From Patiria miniata (Eukaryota > Echinodermata > Asteroidea > Valvatida > Asterinidae): DNA of 64,000 bases. The position numbers were made by a program, and so were the translations under genes. Positions 52,995 to 64,000 of this stretch are shown one piece after another. Below the pieces are notes generated by a model that did no database searches, was not told the origin of the DNA, and was given only the letters and a program-made list of their open reading frames with translations. The stretch lies in contig NW_024037074.1 in the NCBI RefSeq assembly GCF_015706575.1, positions 32,477,334 through 32,541,333 on the forward strand. The letters run 5' to 3'. The number at the start of each line of letters is the position of its first letter. Within the stretch, counting starts at the first letter, position 1.

Positions 52995-55884
52995 ATGTTG
53001 CGGTGGAAAACCAGGAAAAAGAGAGCCCAAGCACCCGCAGGAAAGAAGGTAACGAATTTAAAGAAGAAAGTTGTGCAACCACCCATTCAGGCAGAAGAAG
53101 AACCCGCAGAGGCCCGTGAGCCGGATGCAGACTTGCTAAAGACAAAGTCCGAGACCGAGACACCGCCTACGGAATCACCGAAGACAGTCGGGGTGGTCCT
53201 GCTGGAGCTTCCGGGCAGACAGTCAAGGCTCAGCACTCTGCTTGAGGTGTCTCATCCGAACGTAGCACTGCCGTTTCCGGACGCCCCTCACGCTGAGCAC
53301 GTCCTCGTTGCGATGACTTCACTGTGGAGGAAGAAGCAGCTGAACGACGTGGTGCTGGCCATCGGACCCCATCGAGTCGGGACCCACAAGCTGGTCCTGG
53401 CTGCATGCAGCGGGTATTTCTCAGAGCTGTTCACGAGGGAAGAGAGCGCCGAAAGCGATGAGTTCGTCTACAAGCTCCATGGCATCTCCTTCGACACTTT
53501 GAAGTTGCTCCTAGAGTCAATGTACACCGGCAAACTCCCGATAGATTCCTCAAGACTGGAGGAGATTCTCGCGGCTTCCGTCTACCTCAAACTCTCCTCA
53601 GCCCTGAAGACCTGCTGCGATTACATGATCGAGAACATGGAGACATCCACTTGCCTCAGGACACTCGGACTGGCTACAGTATTCGGCTTGACCCACGTGA
53701 TGGAGGAGGCCTCCAAAATGGCATCGAGAAACTTTGGCGACATCTCCGACACTCAGGAGTTCTTGGAGTTGCCGGAGAAACCCATGATGACGCTCATATC
53801 CCGCGACGATCTGGTGGTGGACTCGGAGCTGAATGTATTCGCGGCGGTCCTGCGATGGATCGAGGTGGACCGGGAGACACGGCTGACCCACGCCGCTGCT
53901 CTACTGGAGAACGTCCGCCTGCCAATGATCAAACCTTCGGACCTCGTGGACCACGTGGAGAACGTGGAGTACCTGATGGAGATACCGCCGTGCGAGGCTC
54001 TAGTCAGAGAGGCGCTCCACTACTACTGCCTGCCACTCAGACAGAGCATTCTCCAGTCTAGACGCACATCTCCACGGTCAACGAGGCGACTCACAACCGT
54101 AGTGGCATTGGGTGGCCAACCGAGGAAGGCTAAGGATTCCGTCGGGGACGTGCTAACGTACTACAACTCGGAAACCAATGAGTGGGGAACTTTGACGAAA
54201 ATGATTCAGCCTAGACACCACCATGCTGGTAAGATTAAGCTCATCCTCGTTTTGTGTCTGAGGATATTTTAAATCTTTCCTGTTATAATAACGAAGGATA
54301 CTTCACAACATACAGACACTGTAGCTCTGAAGCCTGGGGGAAAACAGTCCGAGAATACAATGAAGCTAACTGTCTAGTCTAAGAGGTGGAGGAATTATCG
54401 GCCAAATAGCTCTGCTTGAACACAATTGTCTTGTCTTTTCAGCTGCCATGCTCGGTGGATTCCTCTATGTCGCGGGAGGTAGGGAGCTTGTGAACAGCCC
54501 AGACGGCCCCATGCAGTCGGCCCACAGGTACGACCCCCGAACGGACTCCTGGATCCAAATCGCTGACATGAAGAACGCACGGGAGAGCTTTCAGATGGGA
54601 GTCCTGGATGGAATGATTTACGCCGTCGGTAGGTCACGATAGTCGATTGTCCTTCTAACCAATCTCCGTGCTATTTTCAAGTTTCACCCACAAAAATGGA
54701 TTTTAAGTAGATTTGTTTTATATACTTGCCACTTTGCAGGTAATACAAAGGCTCAATTTTGACTGAGACATTATGAGACATTTTACAATAAACTGATCCA
54801 GGTAGGTTAGTGGAGCATCCAAGAAAAGTAATTTTCCAGAAGACCTTGCACACAAAACGAAAACAAAAATGGTAGAGTGAATAATTAAAGGAGAGTTACA
54901 AACGAAAACGCGAAGGATACCGTCCATTCATATTTTTTTCTTCAGGAGGGCGTCAGAGTAATGAAACCTCATTGGCTGCTGTCGAACGTTACAATCCAAG
55001 TACTGACCAATGGGAGGAGAGAGCGCCACTTGGTGCTCCTAGACGGTGCGTTGCAGTTGCCGTGCATGACGGGAAATTATATGCAGTTGGTGGTTCAGGT
55101 AAAAATATCCTCTTTAAATAATCGTTCGTCTTGTGTGTAAATATCTGGGCCAATTTCATTCAGCTACAAAAAAGAAAAGATAGTTTTATATCAAACGTTT
55201 CCCTGACTTTGGCAAAACTGTATAGGCCCCTCACGTTTTAAATATATCAAGTGGTGTTTGAGCTGTTGAGGTAAGTGTTGCTTTGCTTTTAATTTAGCAA
55301 ATTGTTCCGTATTTTTTTTTTTATGTGCACGGAATTTTTTTGAAAGTTGGTATCTGTAGCAACTGACCTACTGGTAGTGAAAGAAAACTTTGTGCATTTT
55401 GTTTCACAATGCTACTTCAAACCTTGTCACGAATGCAGGAAACCAGAAAATCTCCAACAAAGTCGAATGCTATATCTTGGCCTCCGATACCTGGGAGCAG
55501 AAGCAAGACCTAGAAACTCCTCGCTTCTTCGCATCGCTGTCCTCCGTGGGAGACCACCTGTACCTTGCTGGCGGAGCCACGGTTATGAGCGCCCCGCCAG
55601 CCCGAGGAGTCCAGTGCGTACCGGAGATTGAGCGGTACGACCCGGGTACGGATGCGTGGACTACCATGCCAGCGCCGATGAGGCACCCCAGGGCCGAGGC
55701 AGCTAGCTGCGTGGTAGGGAGCCGGATCTACGTCCTGGGCGGGTACTGCTGGGAGCGGAAAGCATGGCTTGAGTCCGCCGAGTGCTTCGACGTGGAAACG
55801 GGCGAGTGGTCGGAATTAGCTGACTACCCACACGCGTATACTGGCATGGCCTGCTGCTGCTTAACACTTCATAAATTACCCTGA
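52995..55884 (+). CDS. BTB-BACK-Kelch protein (KLHL family), 4 exons, complete
   Basis: Probable substrate adaptor for a CUL3 ubiquitin ligase. Exons: 52995-54228, 54443-54628, 54946-55098, 55439-55884 (TGA); all introns are phase 1; 672 residues. A lysine/proline-rich N-terminal tail (1-95, MLRWKTRKKRAQAPAGKK) precedes the BTB domain (about 100-215: LNDVVLAIGPHRVGTHKLVL, AACSGYFSELF), BACK (about 217-320: LGLATVFGLTHVMEEASK, VFAAVLRWIEVD) and six kelch repeats (about 350-670). The repeats show the GG..(8-20)..Y/F-(6)-W pattern: LYVAGG, IYAVGG, LYAVGG, LYLAGG, IYVLGG. The first exon carries the entire BTB-BACK region and one kelch blade. The orthologue within the KLHL family is not assigned. 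A candidate poly(A) signal (aataaataaata) lies near 56748. Confidence 0.95.
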
Positions 55885-57462
55885 AAAAGTTCATTAAAAA
55901 AAAATCATATTGATTTGAGGTTGACTATACACATTGTGCATCGTGTCAGTTTGCTTTTAACATAAAAATGAGAATCAACGTCAGTCTACGCAATTTCCCA
56001 ACAAATCCATATACTTTTTTTCATTTTTTTTTAAATTGATGAAGGCCTCATATAATTTCGACCACAAACCAAGTCACGTCCTGTCCATGCGACAGGAACA
56101 AGTAGTTGAAAGCATTGCTTCGCAATTAAAGATTTGCAGATCCACTAAGAAAGTGTAATTTCAACCTACTTCAAGGACTAGACATTCGTTGGGAGCCCAG
56201 GCTAAAAAGGACGAATGATTCTCCATCGTAAATGATACTTGGTCCGTCCAAATAGCTGATAGCCCCTGATCTCTTATTTAGACAACAGGGTATTGAGAGG
56301 AATTTCAAATTGATATAGAAAACGGAAGCCTTGATGCTTTCTCACGTGGGTGAGGATCAGAAAAGAAGAGGTCTCGACATCAGTGTCATGTAGGCCTATC
56401 AGTACTGGGAGCCTCGTAGAAATCAACAGCGCCCCGATGGAGCCGGAGTCTAAAAGTCGGTCAAAATTTCGATTTCGCGGAAGATTTTAATCCCACAAAA
56501 GCTAGATATTATTTATCCCCAAATGTCATTCCAGTAAGTAACCTAATGGGCCTCAGTGAAGTTGCTCATGTAATAATTGCCGTACCCCCTAAGAGGTAAA
56601 ATGAACAGCTAACGGTGCAACTCCATGGATTTGCCCTGAAACTGTACAAAATGTACGTATTCATTGTTTATTGTATTTTTTATTTATTAGTCATTTTATT
56701 CGAGTCCATCGTTACAAATTCCCGCAATTGTTTTTAATCATTGGCTGAATAAATAAATAGAATGTAAATCTAAATCGCAATGTAGTTTGTTTTAATCGAT
56801 TGTTTCACATGATTTTGTTATTCTATGTTTACACTGCTTGGCGCCCGTTGGCCATAGGCGCATTTCTGTGGGGTTACCACTGATTTTAGGTCAAGGCCCT
56901 ACTAAGTTTTTGGGGTGATGAACTCCTGCCAAGATGACAAAGAAAGGGTTTGGTGTTGAACAAATTCCGGGGGTAGTTTACATAAAATGTTGAATAAGAT
57001 AGAGGGTCATTGCCTCATTGGCAATGTACAAACAAATTTACAATATTTCTTTGTCTAATTTACGTCAGTTTAAATTTTAAGAATTTCTTTTAGGTTTTTC
57101 TTGACAAATGTATCCTCCCCCAATGCAGATATCACCCCGCCCCTAAACTAAACCAAACTCAGCGCAATAGCTGATTGTCTGGTTGCTGCCTCATCACTGC
57201 ATTCGCGAATGCACGAGAAGCTCCGAAACCAGACCACATAATGGCGCTCCGCTTGAAGACACGAAGTGTCGTCTGCCCGCTACTAAATTGATTTCACAGG
57301 TTTTTAGCATGGTTAAGGATAAATTCAAACACTTCTGGAACTGTTTTTTTTTAGTGCATTTGTTAGATACAATTATTTTGAACCAATAAACTGTTTGCTT
57401 AATGAAAATAGGGCCTTAGGTCTATTTGTCCAGTTTTCGGACACTTCGTATTCGTATAAATG

Positions 57463-57611
57463 TAGCTGGAGTTACCCAGCCCTGAGTTTTATCATTGGGT
57501 TGTCTATTAGACAACCCAATGATAAAACTCAGGGCTGGGCCCTGAGTTTTATCATTGGGTTGTCTATTAGACAACCCAATGATAAAACTCAGGGCTGGGT
57601 AACTCCAGCTA
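57463..57611. mobile_element. 149-bp element of two tandem 60-bp palindromes with 9-bp target duplication
   Basis: 57481-57540 and 57541-57600 are the same 60 bp except for the last base. Each is a hairpin with 30-bp perfect arms about a single central T (cctgagttttatcattgggt..acccaatgataaaactcagg). Outer inverted ends are tagctggagttacccag (57463-57479) and ctgggtaactccagcta (57595-57611). GTATAAATG flanks both sides exactly (57454-57462, 57612-57620). Confidence 0.92.
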
Positions 57612-57814
57612 GTATAAATGCATGTATCATGTGTATGGCATTGCCCATCGGCATTGCCGTGCAATATGCTAACCTAAAATAAAACTTTGGGCGATCGTGT
57701 AGTGTATACGTAGGGCCCCCTCCTCTTTAGTTTTGGTCAAATAAGAGTCGAGGGTGGTTTTATTTTATCGTTAAAAAAAAAGACTTTTTCAACCTAAACT
57801 GCCGATTTTTTTCT

Positions 57815-58200
57815 CTCTAGCTTGAGTAATGCGCCTATCAAATGTTTCCCCCACCCCTCCCACCCCGCGCTACGCCAGGTCCGATGTCGGGATTTGGTCA
57901 CGTTTTTCATGCCCTAGGGTGGGGATTTTGGTCACTCAAATTACATTGTTAACAGTGGCGTACTAATGGAAAGGCAATCACTAGTGCGCCCCACGTATGT
58001 AAGTCGGGGCATGGTCGGGGATTGTCACTTAAATTTTGCCCGAGGGGTGGGGATTTTGTCACTTCAAAAGTGACAATCCCCACGTCTTGGGTGGGGCAGC
58101 CCGGGAGGGGAGGGGTGGGGGAAACAATTGATAGGCGCTTAACTCCAGCTATAATGCTTATCACATTTAGACTCAAGCTAGTAATGCGCCTATCAAAAAG
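57815..58200. mobile_element. C/G-rich inverted-end element, copy 2
   Basis: gcgcctatcaaatgtttccc + ccacccctccc at the left is inverted as gggaggggtgggggaaacaa + ttgataggcgc at the right (to about 58142). A further aagctagtaatgcgcctatc follows at 58178. The interior is shared with 17225-17530. Confidence 0.78.
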
Positions 58201-58527
58201 TCTGGTTCCAAGAGTCCAAGGATCCTGAAGTTGAATAATATGAGTATTAAGGTAAGGGAACCAGACTGTCCACTTTCAGTTTCTGTTGGTAATGTTAATT
58301 ATTGTTAAGCCAGGTATTCAATTTTAAGTTAACCTATTTGACAGTGAATATCCCCTCCAATTCTTTAAATCTTCAAAACAAAAAAATTGAACTAGTAAAG
58401 AAATCCATAGGTCATCTGGTCATGTATAAAAGTGAGAAGTTGGATGCACATTCATTTCAAGTATATTGTTGACTTTATTTTCAATTAGCTGTCATTGGTG
58501 CAATATTTTGTTTGTCATTTTCCTCAG

Positions 58528-61500
58528 ATGGAGCACCGTCATAGTGTGTGGGAGACAGTAGCTGAACATGCGCTGAATCATTTGGCTGTCGGTAACAAGC
58601 AGGAGTCTTCAAATGAAACCAGCAAGCTACACCCAACACAAATCAAAGGCCTGCTCGAAGGTAGACATTGCTGTTTATGGAGTTGGAGAGGGGGGGGGGG
58701 ATGGTGTGTAGTTTTCCCCTGCTCCTTTTAACCAATATTAAAAAAAACAAATTGAAGGTTGCCTGCTTTGAAGATTGTTCCCATTTATATCATATGGTAT
58801 CTAGCCCTCCTTTTCCGATTTTGCTGCGACTACCTTCTAGCATGGGCGTAAATCGAGGGGGGGGGGATAGGGAGAATATGTCCCCTTCCTTTTCTATGGC
58901 TGGTCGCCCGGCCTGCATTGGAAAAATACAATTTTTCTTGAAGATGTCAACACACCAGGAGCCACGCTTTTACAGGATGCTTTAGACTGTCATTCCCTAA
59001 CAACCCAGTAAGGTATTTCGTGTTAATGTGATTATTTCGTTTTTGGATGTTTGCAAATGTTGTATCTTGCCTTTAAACGCACCAAAGGTTTAGTCGTGCC
59101 TATCTAGGAAATACAAAACCATTGCCCTCTGAGTCTGCCATGATGCATAATGTCTACTTCCAAAGCTGCCAAAATACCAATTTTGAGTTTTCAAATCATG
59201 ACCTTGGTATCGTTGGTTAAATGGGGTATTTTGGTTATTTGTTTTCCTTGCAAAACAAGGTTCTTGGTTGAATGAGCCCTCTGTATCCAGCCAGAAGTGC
59301 ATCACAGTAAAAGAGCTTGAAGGTTATACACAAGTTGGCCACAGTCACACGAAGAATGCCAGATGTCTTCAGCAGCATTCTACTCCTCGGAATCTTGTTG
59401 GGAAAACAGGTATTTTCTTTGCCTTAGCCCTGCACTGCCCCGAACCACACTTCCCGTTATTCCCTGTATCGCCCCAAACCATCCTGCCTGTTACTCCCTG
59501 AACTGCCCAAACCGCCTGCTTGTTACTCCCTGTACCACCCGTAACTGCCCTGCCTATTACTTCACGTACCACCCTAAGAGCTATATTAAATTACTACAGC
59601 GCTAACTCGTCGTTCTGCGCGTGGAGACGCTTTAAAGCCGTCCTGGGCGCAGACATTTTGAATTCATGTGCGTGTTTGTAGAACATAATGAAATTAGATG
59701 GATTTTGAAAGTGTACTGTACGTGCAACGCGCAAGTAGAACATACGCAAACAACTTAAGGGTGTCATTGACGGTTAAAAAAAAAAACGTAATGGCAAAAA
59801 GCATCTGCAGCAAATACGCGCACGCGTTGTACTGTTTGCGTAGAGCAAAATGACACGCTCATTTGCTGATCGTGCATTTCGGTTTTGGGTGTTTTGGCTT
59901 CAATACCGCACCGGTTTGGAATACAAATTCAGATATGCAAATAGCCGTACAAAAACCGTGCAAAATTTCTAGGTCTCCATAGGTTTGTGCACAAACATGG
60001 ATGCGCCCATCAGGCATTACTTTGTACACGAAGTTAGCGCTCTAGTAATTTAATATATCTCTAGGGTACCACCCCAAACCACCCTGCCTAGACCTGTTAC
60101 TAACATTATTAACCCTCCAATATGAGAGTCATTTCCAGCTGTGTTTTTTTGTTACTCAAATTTTGCATACCTTTTGATGTGAAGCATTTATATTTTGTTT
60201 CGCTTAGGCTTGAAACCAACGACAAATGCCAAATCCTTTCTTGTGGCCTGGTTGACTACATCACCCATCCTCCCATGTAAGGATGAAGAAGGCAAGAGAC
60301 ATGTTCCAACGACCGGAGAGGATAAACTGTACCTCGAGGATGACACCGGAACTGTGCAGTGCCAGGTATATGTCTTTTACCCTGACCCTCAATCCTCTAA
60401 AATCTTCCAAAATCCTCCAGGCCATTTTGGTGGATTTTTTAAGGCTGAATGGCAAAAAGTGTCGGTTGATTTTGGAGAATGTATTGTGTCGAGTTCATAG
60501 GCTGTACCCGGCGTTGTTTCTGTTCAGATACGCATAATTGAGCTCTGCGTTATGCTCGATATCATCTGCACTGCTTCTGAATGTCATGGGCACTGCCTCA
60601 ACCCATTAACAGTGATTTTGAAGGATTGAGGCAATGGGCACCCCTCAGCGGAACAAATTCAAGAAATAACGGTTGATTTTGTAGGATTGAGGCTGAGTCC
60701 AAATTTTACATGGTGGCAATTGCAGGATTTTGCAGGATTGCAAGATTAGTTGAGCGCTGGTGAAAAAGGGCATTAGAATGGAAAAGCCTAAGGGCAGTCT
60801 TTACAAGATATTTTTTGGGGAAGGGCACTTTTTTATAAAGGGCACTTTTTGATTATTTTGTTTTTTTTATGAAACAGAGCAAGCCACATTTAAACAAAAA
60901 ATTCTAATTTGGTTACTTTCTTTTTTGCTCCCCTGTATGTTGATTCTTTCCTTGCAGGTTGCAGTTTGTCATTGGGATTGGCTCAACCAGGCTTTGTTGA
61001 TTCCTTGTTGGAATGTTATACCAGGTATGATACATGTTAACAAACATTTCCTTCATTAAGTTAGTTGCTTTTGGAAAGTCCCTTTCTAGTGGGATACATT
61101 ATATCAAGAATATTTCATGAATTAATTGAATCCGATTGTATCTGTGACTGACGCATGAAGACATACAATCGTTCCATCAGCCCACATATTTGCATGTAGT
61201 TTATTTATCCAGAGGGAAATGTCGAAGACGAGGCAAGACAAGTAAAGCTGGTACCAGAGTCCACAAAATTTTCTTCAATTGATTCAGAATGGCGATTGAC
61301 TGGAAGTGCATCATGCATCTTGGTGTACATAATGGGCTGGTATTAGTCCAATTTATTGGCGTTATGGGTAATTCTATTCAACAGTACTGCCCAGTTCTCT
61401 TCACCAGTCTATTAAAGTCACAAGTGGCAGTCAGTCAGTCAGTCACTGAGATAGGTACAAAGAGGACGCTAGGCTAGGAGCAACAAAATGTCTTCTTTTT

Positions 61501-64000
61501 TGGGGAGGAGGGAGGATCTGGTCAAAATCAGACAAGTTTACGGTGTCGTTTTATTTTTTCAGTAACTGGTATTTTTTTTGTTCCAAGGCGCGGATGCAAG
61601 GGTGCAGAGATCGGTTGAAATCTGCCCACGCTGTACCCCCGTGGTCATCTCCAGTGTCAGCCCAGAACCTCACACAGTGCCTCAGCAACAGCAGACAAAA
61701 TCGGTAGCTGCAGCAGCACAGCTGCTTCACAGTCATGACAGGTACAGTTGAAAATCTTGACATCAATAGGCTGTATTTCTGACTGAATTAGGGTTCAGTT
61801 GCTGCATCGTTTTTTTTTTGGGGTGCAACCAGACATGACTCCCAGGTTATTCACTAAAATTGAAAGTTGCAGTATTTTATTTACAATTTTTACCTTTTAG
61901 ATTGAAGTAAAACTGCTAAAACACTTCAACAAACAGGATATTTCATATGCTGTAGCCCTGAAAATGACATTAAAGTGCCTGCATTCACACCGAAATATGG
62001 CTGTATATTGTAAAGTTTGACTGCGGAGTTTCAAAAGGCATGACTGCCAAGACTGTGACAAAAGTTTTCATATGTCAACGGAAACTTGAAAAAAAAAGAA
62101 ATAAAAGGGCATTCAAAACAGCACTACTGAACATTTGATCCTTCGTTACAGCTAATGAGTCATGAAGCAGTGCATAGGACACTGGCAAAATGAATTCTAC
62201 GTAAATTTAATTTAGTTCTACTCAACACTACCAAAGAAATAAATATATGTAGGTGCCAGTTTTCATAGAAATTACCATTTCTACCCATCTTTTGGATCGG
62301 CCAATGGAATTTAGCCAATGAATTTGGCCAATGGTTTGATGTGAAAACCCAAGTGTAAACATCCTACTTCATGTCAATCTGTCAAAGGCTTATTAAGTCC
62401 TTGTGTTCTTCAGCAAGACACTTTTCTGCAACCACTTCACCCTGAACATTTGTTAGTCCCTCTGCTCAACCATTGGCTGTTGGCTCTGAACTAATTAGAA
62501 ATATTGGCCCTATACGTGATAATGCAAAAAAAAATGAACTACGAAACAACATACTTACATGTCCTTAAATAATTTTGGCAACAACGTATCATTTTCTTTA
62601 CCATGCAGTTCTAAGGGAAGAGTTAACCAAATCACCATAACAGGCACAGTGGTTTGTAAGAGTCCAATCATAAGGTGAGTACCAATCTTGAAATTGTTGA
62701 AGTAATTTTTTTGAGTTTTTGCAAGTTCTTTCATAATCTCAATGACTTTATTTTTTATTTGAATTATCCTGAGACAGCATCCACAACAAACCGCTGTTCT
62801 TCTTCAAGCTGGCTTGTGATGTTTCTGGATCAAGTAGTGTGTCGTTACTAGCCAAGGTATATACCTTTTTTATCATAAGTGCTTGGATAGTTCATAAAGA
62901 AGAACTAGTATTCATTTGACAGGAAAACTATCAAATTAAGTATGTATTAGTCTTGCGGTCAAGGCACTTGTGGCAGATCACAAATCCTCACAAATCCACC
63001 ACATTGATTTTTTATGACACAAATCAACCACTAGTCGACTAATGATAATAATTATGATAATAAATATTACCCTGGATTGGACATTTGGGAGACATCCCCA
63101 TAGACTTGTGCACAAAATTTTTCAAACTTAAATGTGCCCTAACCCAATATTCCCTTGTCCTTTTTCCATGAATTTTGGTATGTTTACTAATTAGACCACG
63201 AGCAACAAATATAATCTAATTGCGTCGGTAAAATTTTGCCTCTAAAGGGGGGCTGTGTCATTAGGGAGACATGAAAATGTCTCCCTAATGACCAATGTCT
63301 CCCATCGTGCGAAGAAATTACGATAACGTGTCTCCGTAATGGTACCTTTACACGTATAAATGTACTTATATTGCCCTTTAAATTAAGATCAAAGCACTTT
63401 ACATTATTATTACCCCTGATCATTTGGCCATTGAAACATTCCAAATACCATCTCAGCTCCCTGGGGAGTATACAGCTCGACGCAACCATTTCAATGCAAG
63501 GCAGCTGAAATCAATCACAATAACCATCTCTGCCCTCACAGGTACCCATTTACTCCTGGGTGGAGAAGCAATGAGTGACAAAGTGCCTTGCCCAAGGGCA
63601 CACACACCATAACCCCAGGCTGGACTCGAAACAACAACCTGCAGAATTACCCACAAACCACGAGTTCAGTGCTCCAGACCATGAGGCCACGGCACTCCAC
63701 ACGAATGGTCCTCAACCGAATTGCTCATATATGGATAATGTCACTGCATCAGTCTGAATTTGCTACAATGTTATTAAAATTATTCATTTTTATTCTCTTC
63801 AATAGGGTAGCAACCTCGCTTTCTTGTACTCCGCTCTGCCGATGTACTCCACATGTTCCGTGTCTCATCTTACCCCTACTACAATCCTAAAGGTACAAAA
63901 TTAAACCTCTCCACCAGCCCATTACTTTGTCTTGTTCATACTTTTGTACTTTACGCAAATTTAACTCAAATCATGAGCATGGTTTGCCTGAAATAAGTTT
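58528..64000 (+). CDS. CTC1: CTC1 (CST complex subunit), N-terminal 8 exons, runs off the window
   Basis: Largest subunit of CST (CTC1-STN1-TEN1), which binds single-stranded telomeric DNA and recruits polymerase alpha-primase. Exons: 58528-58660, 59260-59409, 60208-60365, 60958-61024, 61588-61741, 62609-62674, 62778-62856, 63806-63892 (donor GTACAA follows); phases close over 298 codons. Family support: YLEDDTGTVQCQ followed by WLNQALLIPCWNVIPG matches the CTC1 block D-TG-(x)-C...WL..L..P-W-Y-P in order and spacing; KCITVKELEGYTQ and KSFLVAWLTT lie where the human protein has equivalent strands; GRVNQITITGTVVCKSPII resembles an OB-fold strand pair. Exon 2 acceptor aacaag|GTTC is weak. The ATG sits directly after an AG, so a leader exon probably precedes it. 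Vertebrate CTC1 is about 1200 residues, so roughly three quarters lies to the right. Confidence 0.85.
58880..59076 (+). mobile_element. TTAA MITE family, partial copy 4, CTC1 intron 1
   Basis: Right part only: tgtcaacacaccaggagcca and tttgcaaatgttgtatcttg + cctttaa, matching 15120-15253. The left end is missing or replaced by G-run sequence (58850-58870). Confidence 0.7.
59435..59577. repeat. Tandem CTGTTACTCC-type repeat, CTC1 intron 2
   Basis: Units of about 33-36 bp: gccccgaaccacacttccc, gccccaaaccatcctgcct, gcccaaaccgcctgcttg, each followed by gttactccctg-like sequence. It continues after the inserted MITE at 60068-60105 (ccaccccaaaccaccctgcc), and is related to 33430-33612. Confidence 0.82.
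59571..60066. mobile_element. MITE inserted within the CTGTTACTCC array
   Basis: Left gctatattaaattactacag + cgctaac and right gttagcgctctagtaattta + atat are inverted, bounded by CCCTA and TAGGG. It splits the preceding array (gtaccaccctaa | gggtaccacccc). Length about 495 bp. Confidence 0.82.
61190..61495 (+). repeat. CTGGTCCC-family element, CTC1 intron 4
   Basis: ttgattcagaatggcgattg, gactggaagtgcatcatgc and a cagt microsatellite match 3840-3975, 7470-7720 and (inverted) 32995-33275. Confidence 0.78.
61742..62608. other. CTC1 intron 5, no feature recognised
   Basis: AT-rich, with tcttcagcaagacacttt (62408) resembling part of a SINE body. No more can be supported. Confidence 0.45.
63228..63345. 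repeat. Short local palindrome in CTC1 intron 7
   Basis: gtcattagggagacatg..aaatgtctccctaatgac (63257-63292) is a near-perfect hairpin. Similar gggagacatcccc occurs at 63088. Confidence 0.6.
63490..63705 (-). repeat. tRNA-derived SINE, inverted, CTC1 intron 7
   Basis: The minus strand carries the SINE body (tgggcaaggcactttgtcac, gtaaatgggtacctg) and a degenerate B box (GTTTCGAGTCC, about 63622-63632), with an A-box-like region near 63675-63695. It ends about 100 bp before CTC1 exon 8. Confidence 0.75.

Larger units (their letters stand above)
55885..58527. other. Spacer between KLHL and CTC1
   Basis: 55885-57450 is unremarkable, with the candidate KLHL poly(A) signal near 56748. 57454-57620 is the double-palindrome element and 57815-58145 a C/G-rich inverted element. 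58210-58527 probably contains the CTC1 promoter and/or leader intron. Confidence 0.6.

Noticed and set aside
54241..54272. KLHL reading frame ending at 54272
   Set aside because: The frame beyond 54228 is intron; splicing at G|GTAAGA joins the next kelch repeat in phase.

Overview
This is a eukaryotic nuclear segment. Every gene is split by GT-AG introns, the exons match animal gene families, and the introns and spacers are packed with tRNA-derived SINEs, small inverted-repeat elements (MITEs), foldbacks and minisatellites. The genes are close to their vertebrate orthologues in sequence and exon phase, while gene density and repeat style suggest an invertebrate deuterostome such as an echinoderm or hemichordate. 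That placement is an inference; nothing here fixes the species.

Layout. (1) 312-10604 (+): the 3' fourteen exons of SKIC3/TTC37, the TPR scaffold of the cytoplasmic Ski complex; the 5' part lies outside the window. (2) 25430-15406 (-): the spliceosomal protein SUGP1, complete from its second or so exon to the stop. (3) 27408-35207 (+): a complete eight-exon survival motor neuron (SMN) gene. SUGP1 and SMN lie head to head with an apparent shared promoter around 27040-27407. (4) 40880-37577 (-): a three-exon SERF (small EDRK-rich factor) gene, convergent with SMN. SMN and SERF1 are also neighbours in the human genome. (5) 43108-44990: a decayed DIRS-like tyrosine-recombinase retroelement, itself interrupted by a MITE. 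(6) 45446-50141 (+): a gamma-butyrobetaine dioxygenase (BBOX1-like) gene of five exons. (7) 52995-55884 (+): a BTB-BACK-Kelch (KLHL) gene of four exons. (8) 58528 to the right edge (+): the first eight coding exons of CTC1, the large subunit of the CST telomere complex.

How the genes relate. SMN (snRNP assembly) and SUGP1 (branch-site/SF3B1-linked splicing factor) serve the same process and sit back to back. SKIC3 acts in cytoplasmic RNA decay, BBOX1 in carnitine synthesis, the KLHL protein probably as a CUL3 substrate adaptor, and CTC1 in telomere maintenance. No operon-like logic is implied beyond the head-to-head pair and the conserved SMN-SERF linkage.

The most unusual structure is non-coding: an SMN intron built almost wholly of repeated 3'-splice-site look-alikes; an SKIC3 exon fragment amplified with eight copies of its 5' splice site, followed by an array of AP-1 sites; a 149-bp element made of two identical palindromes flanked by a 9-bp target duplication; a 762-bp foldback whose arms are tandem arrays; and long hairpins inside BBOX1 introns. 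Exon boundaries were set by hand from frame, phase and splice consensus, and coding phase closes through SKIC3, SUGP1 from its second exon, SMN, SERF, BBOX1, KLHL and CTC1.
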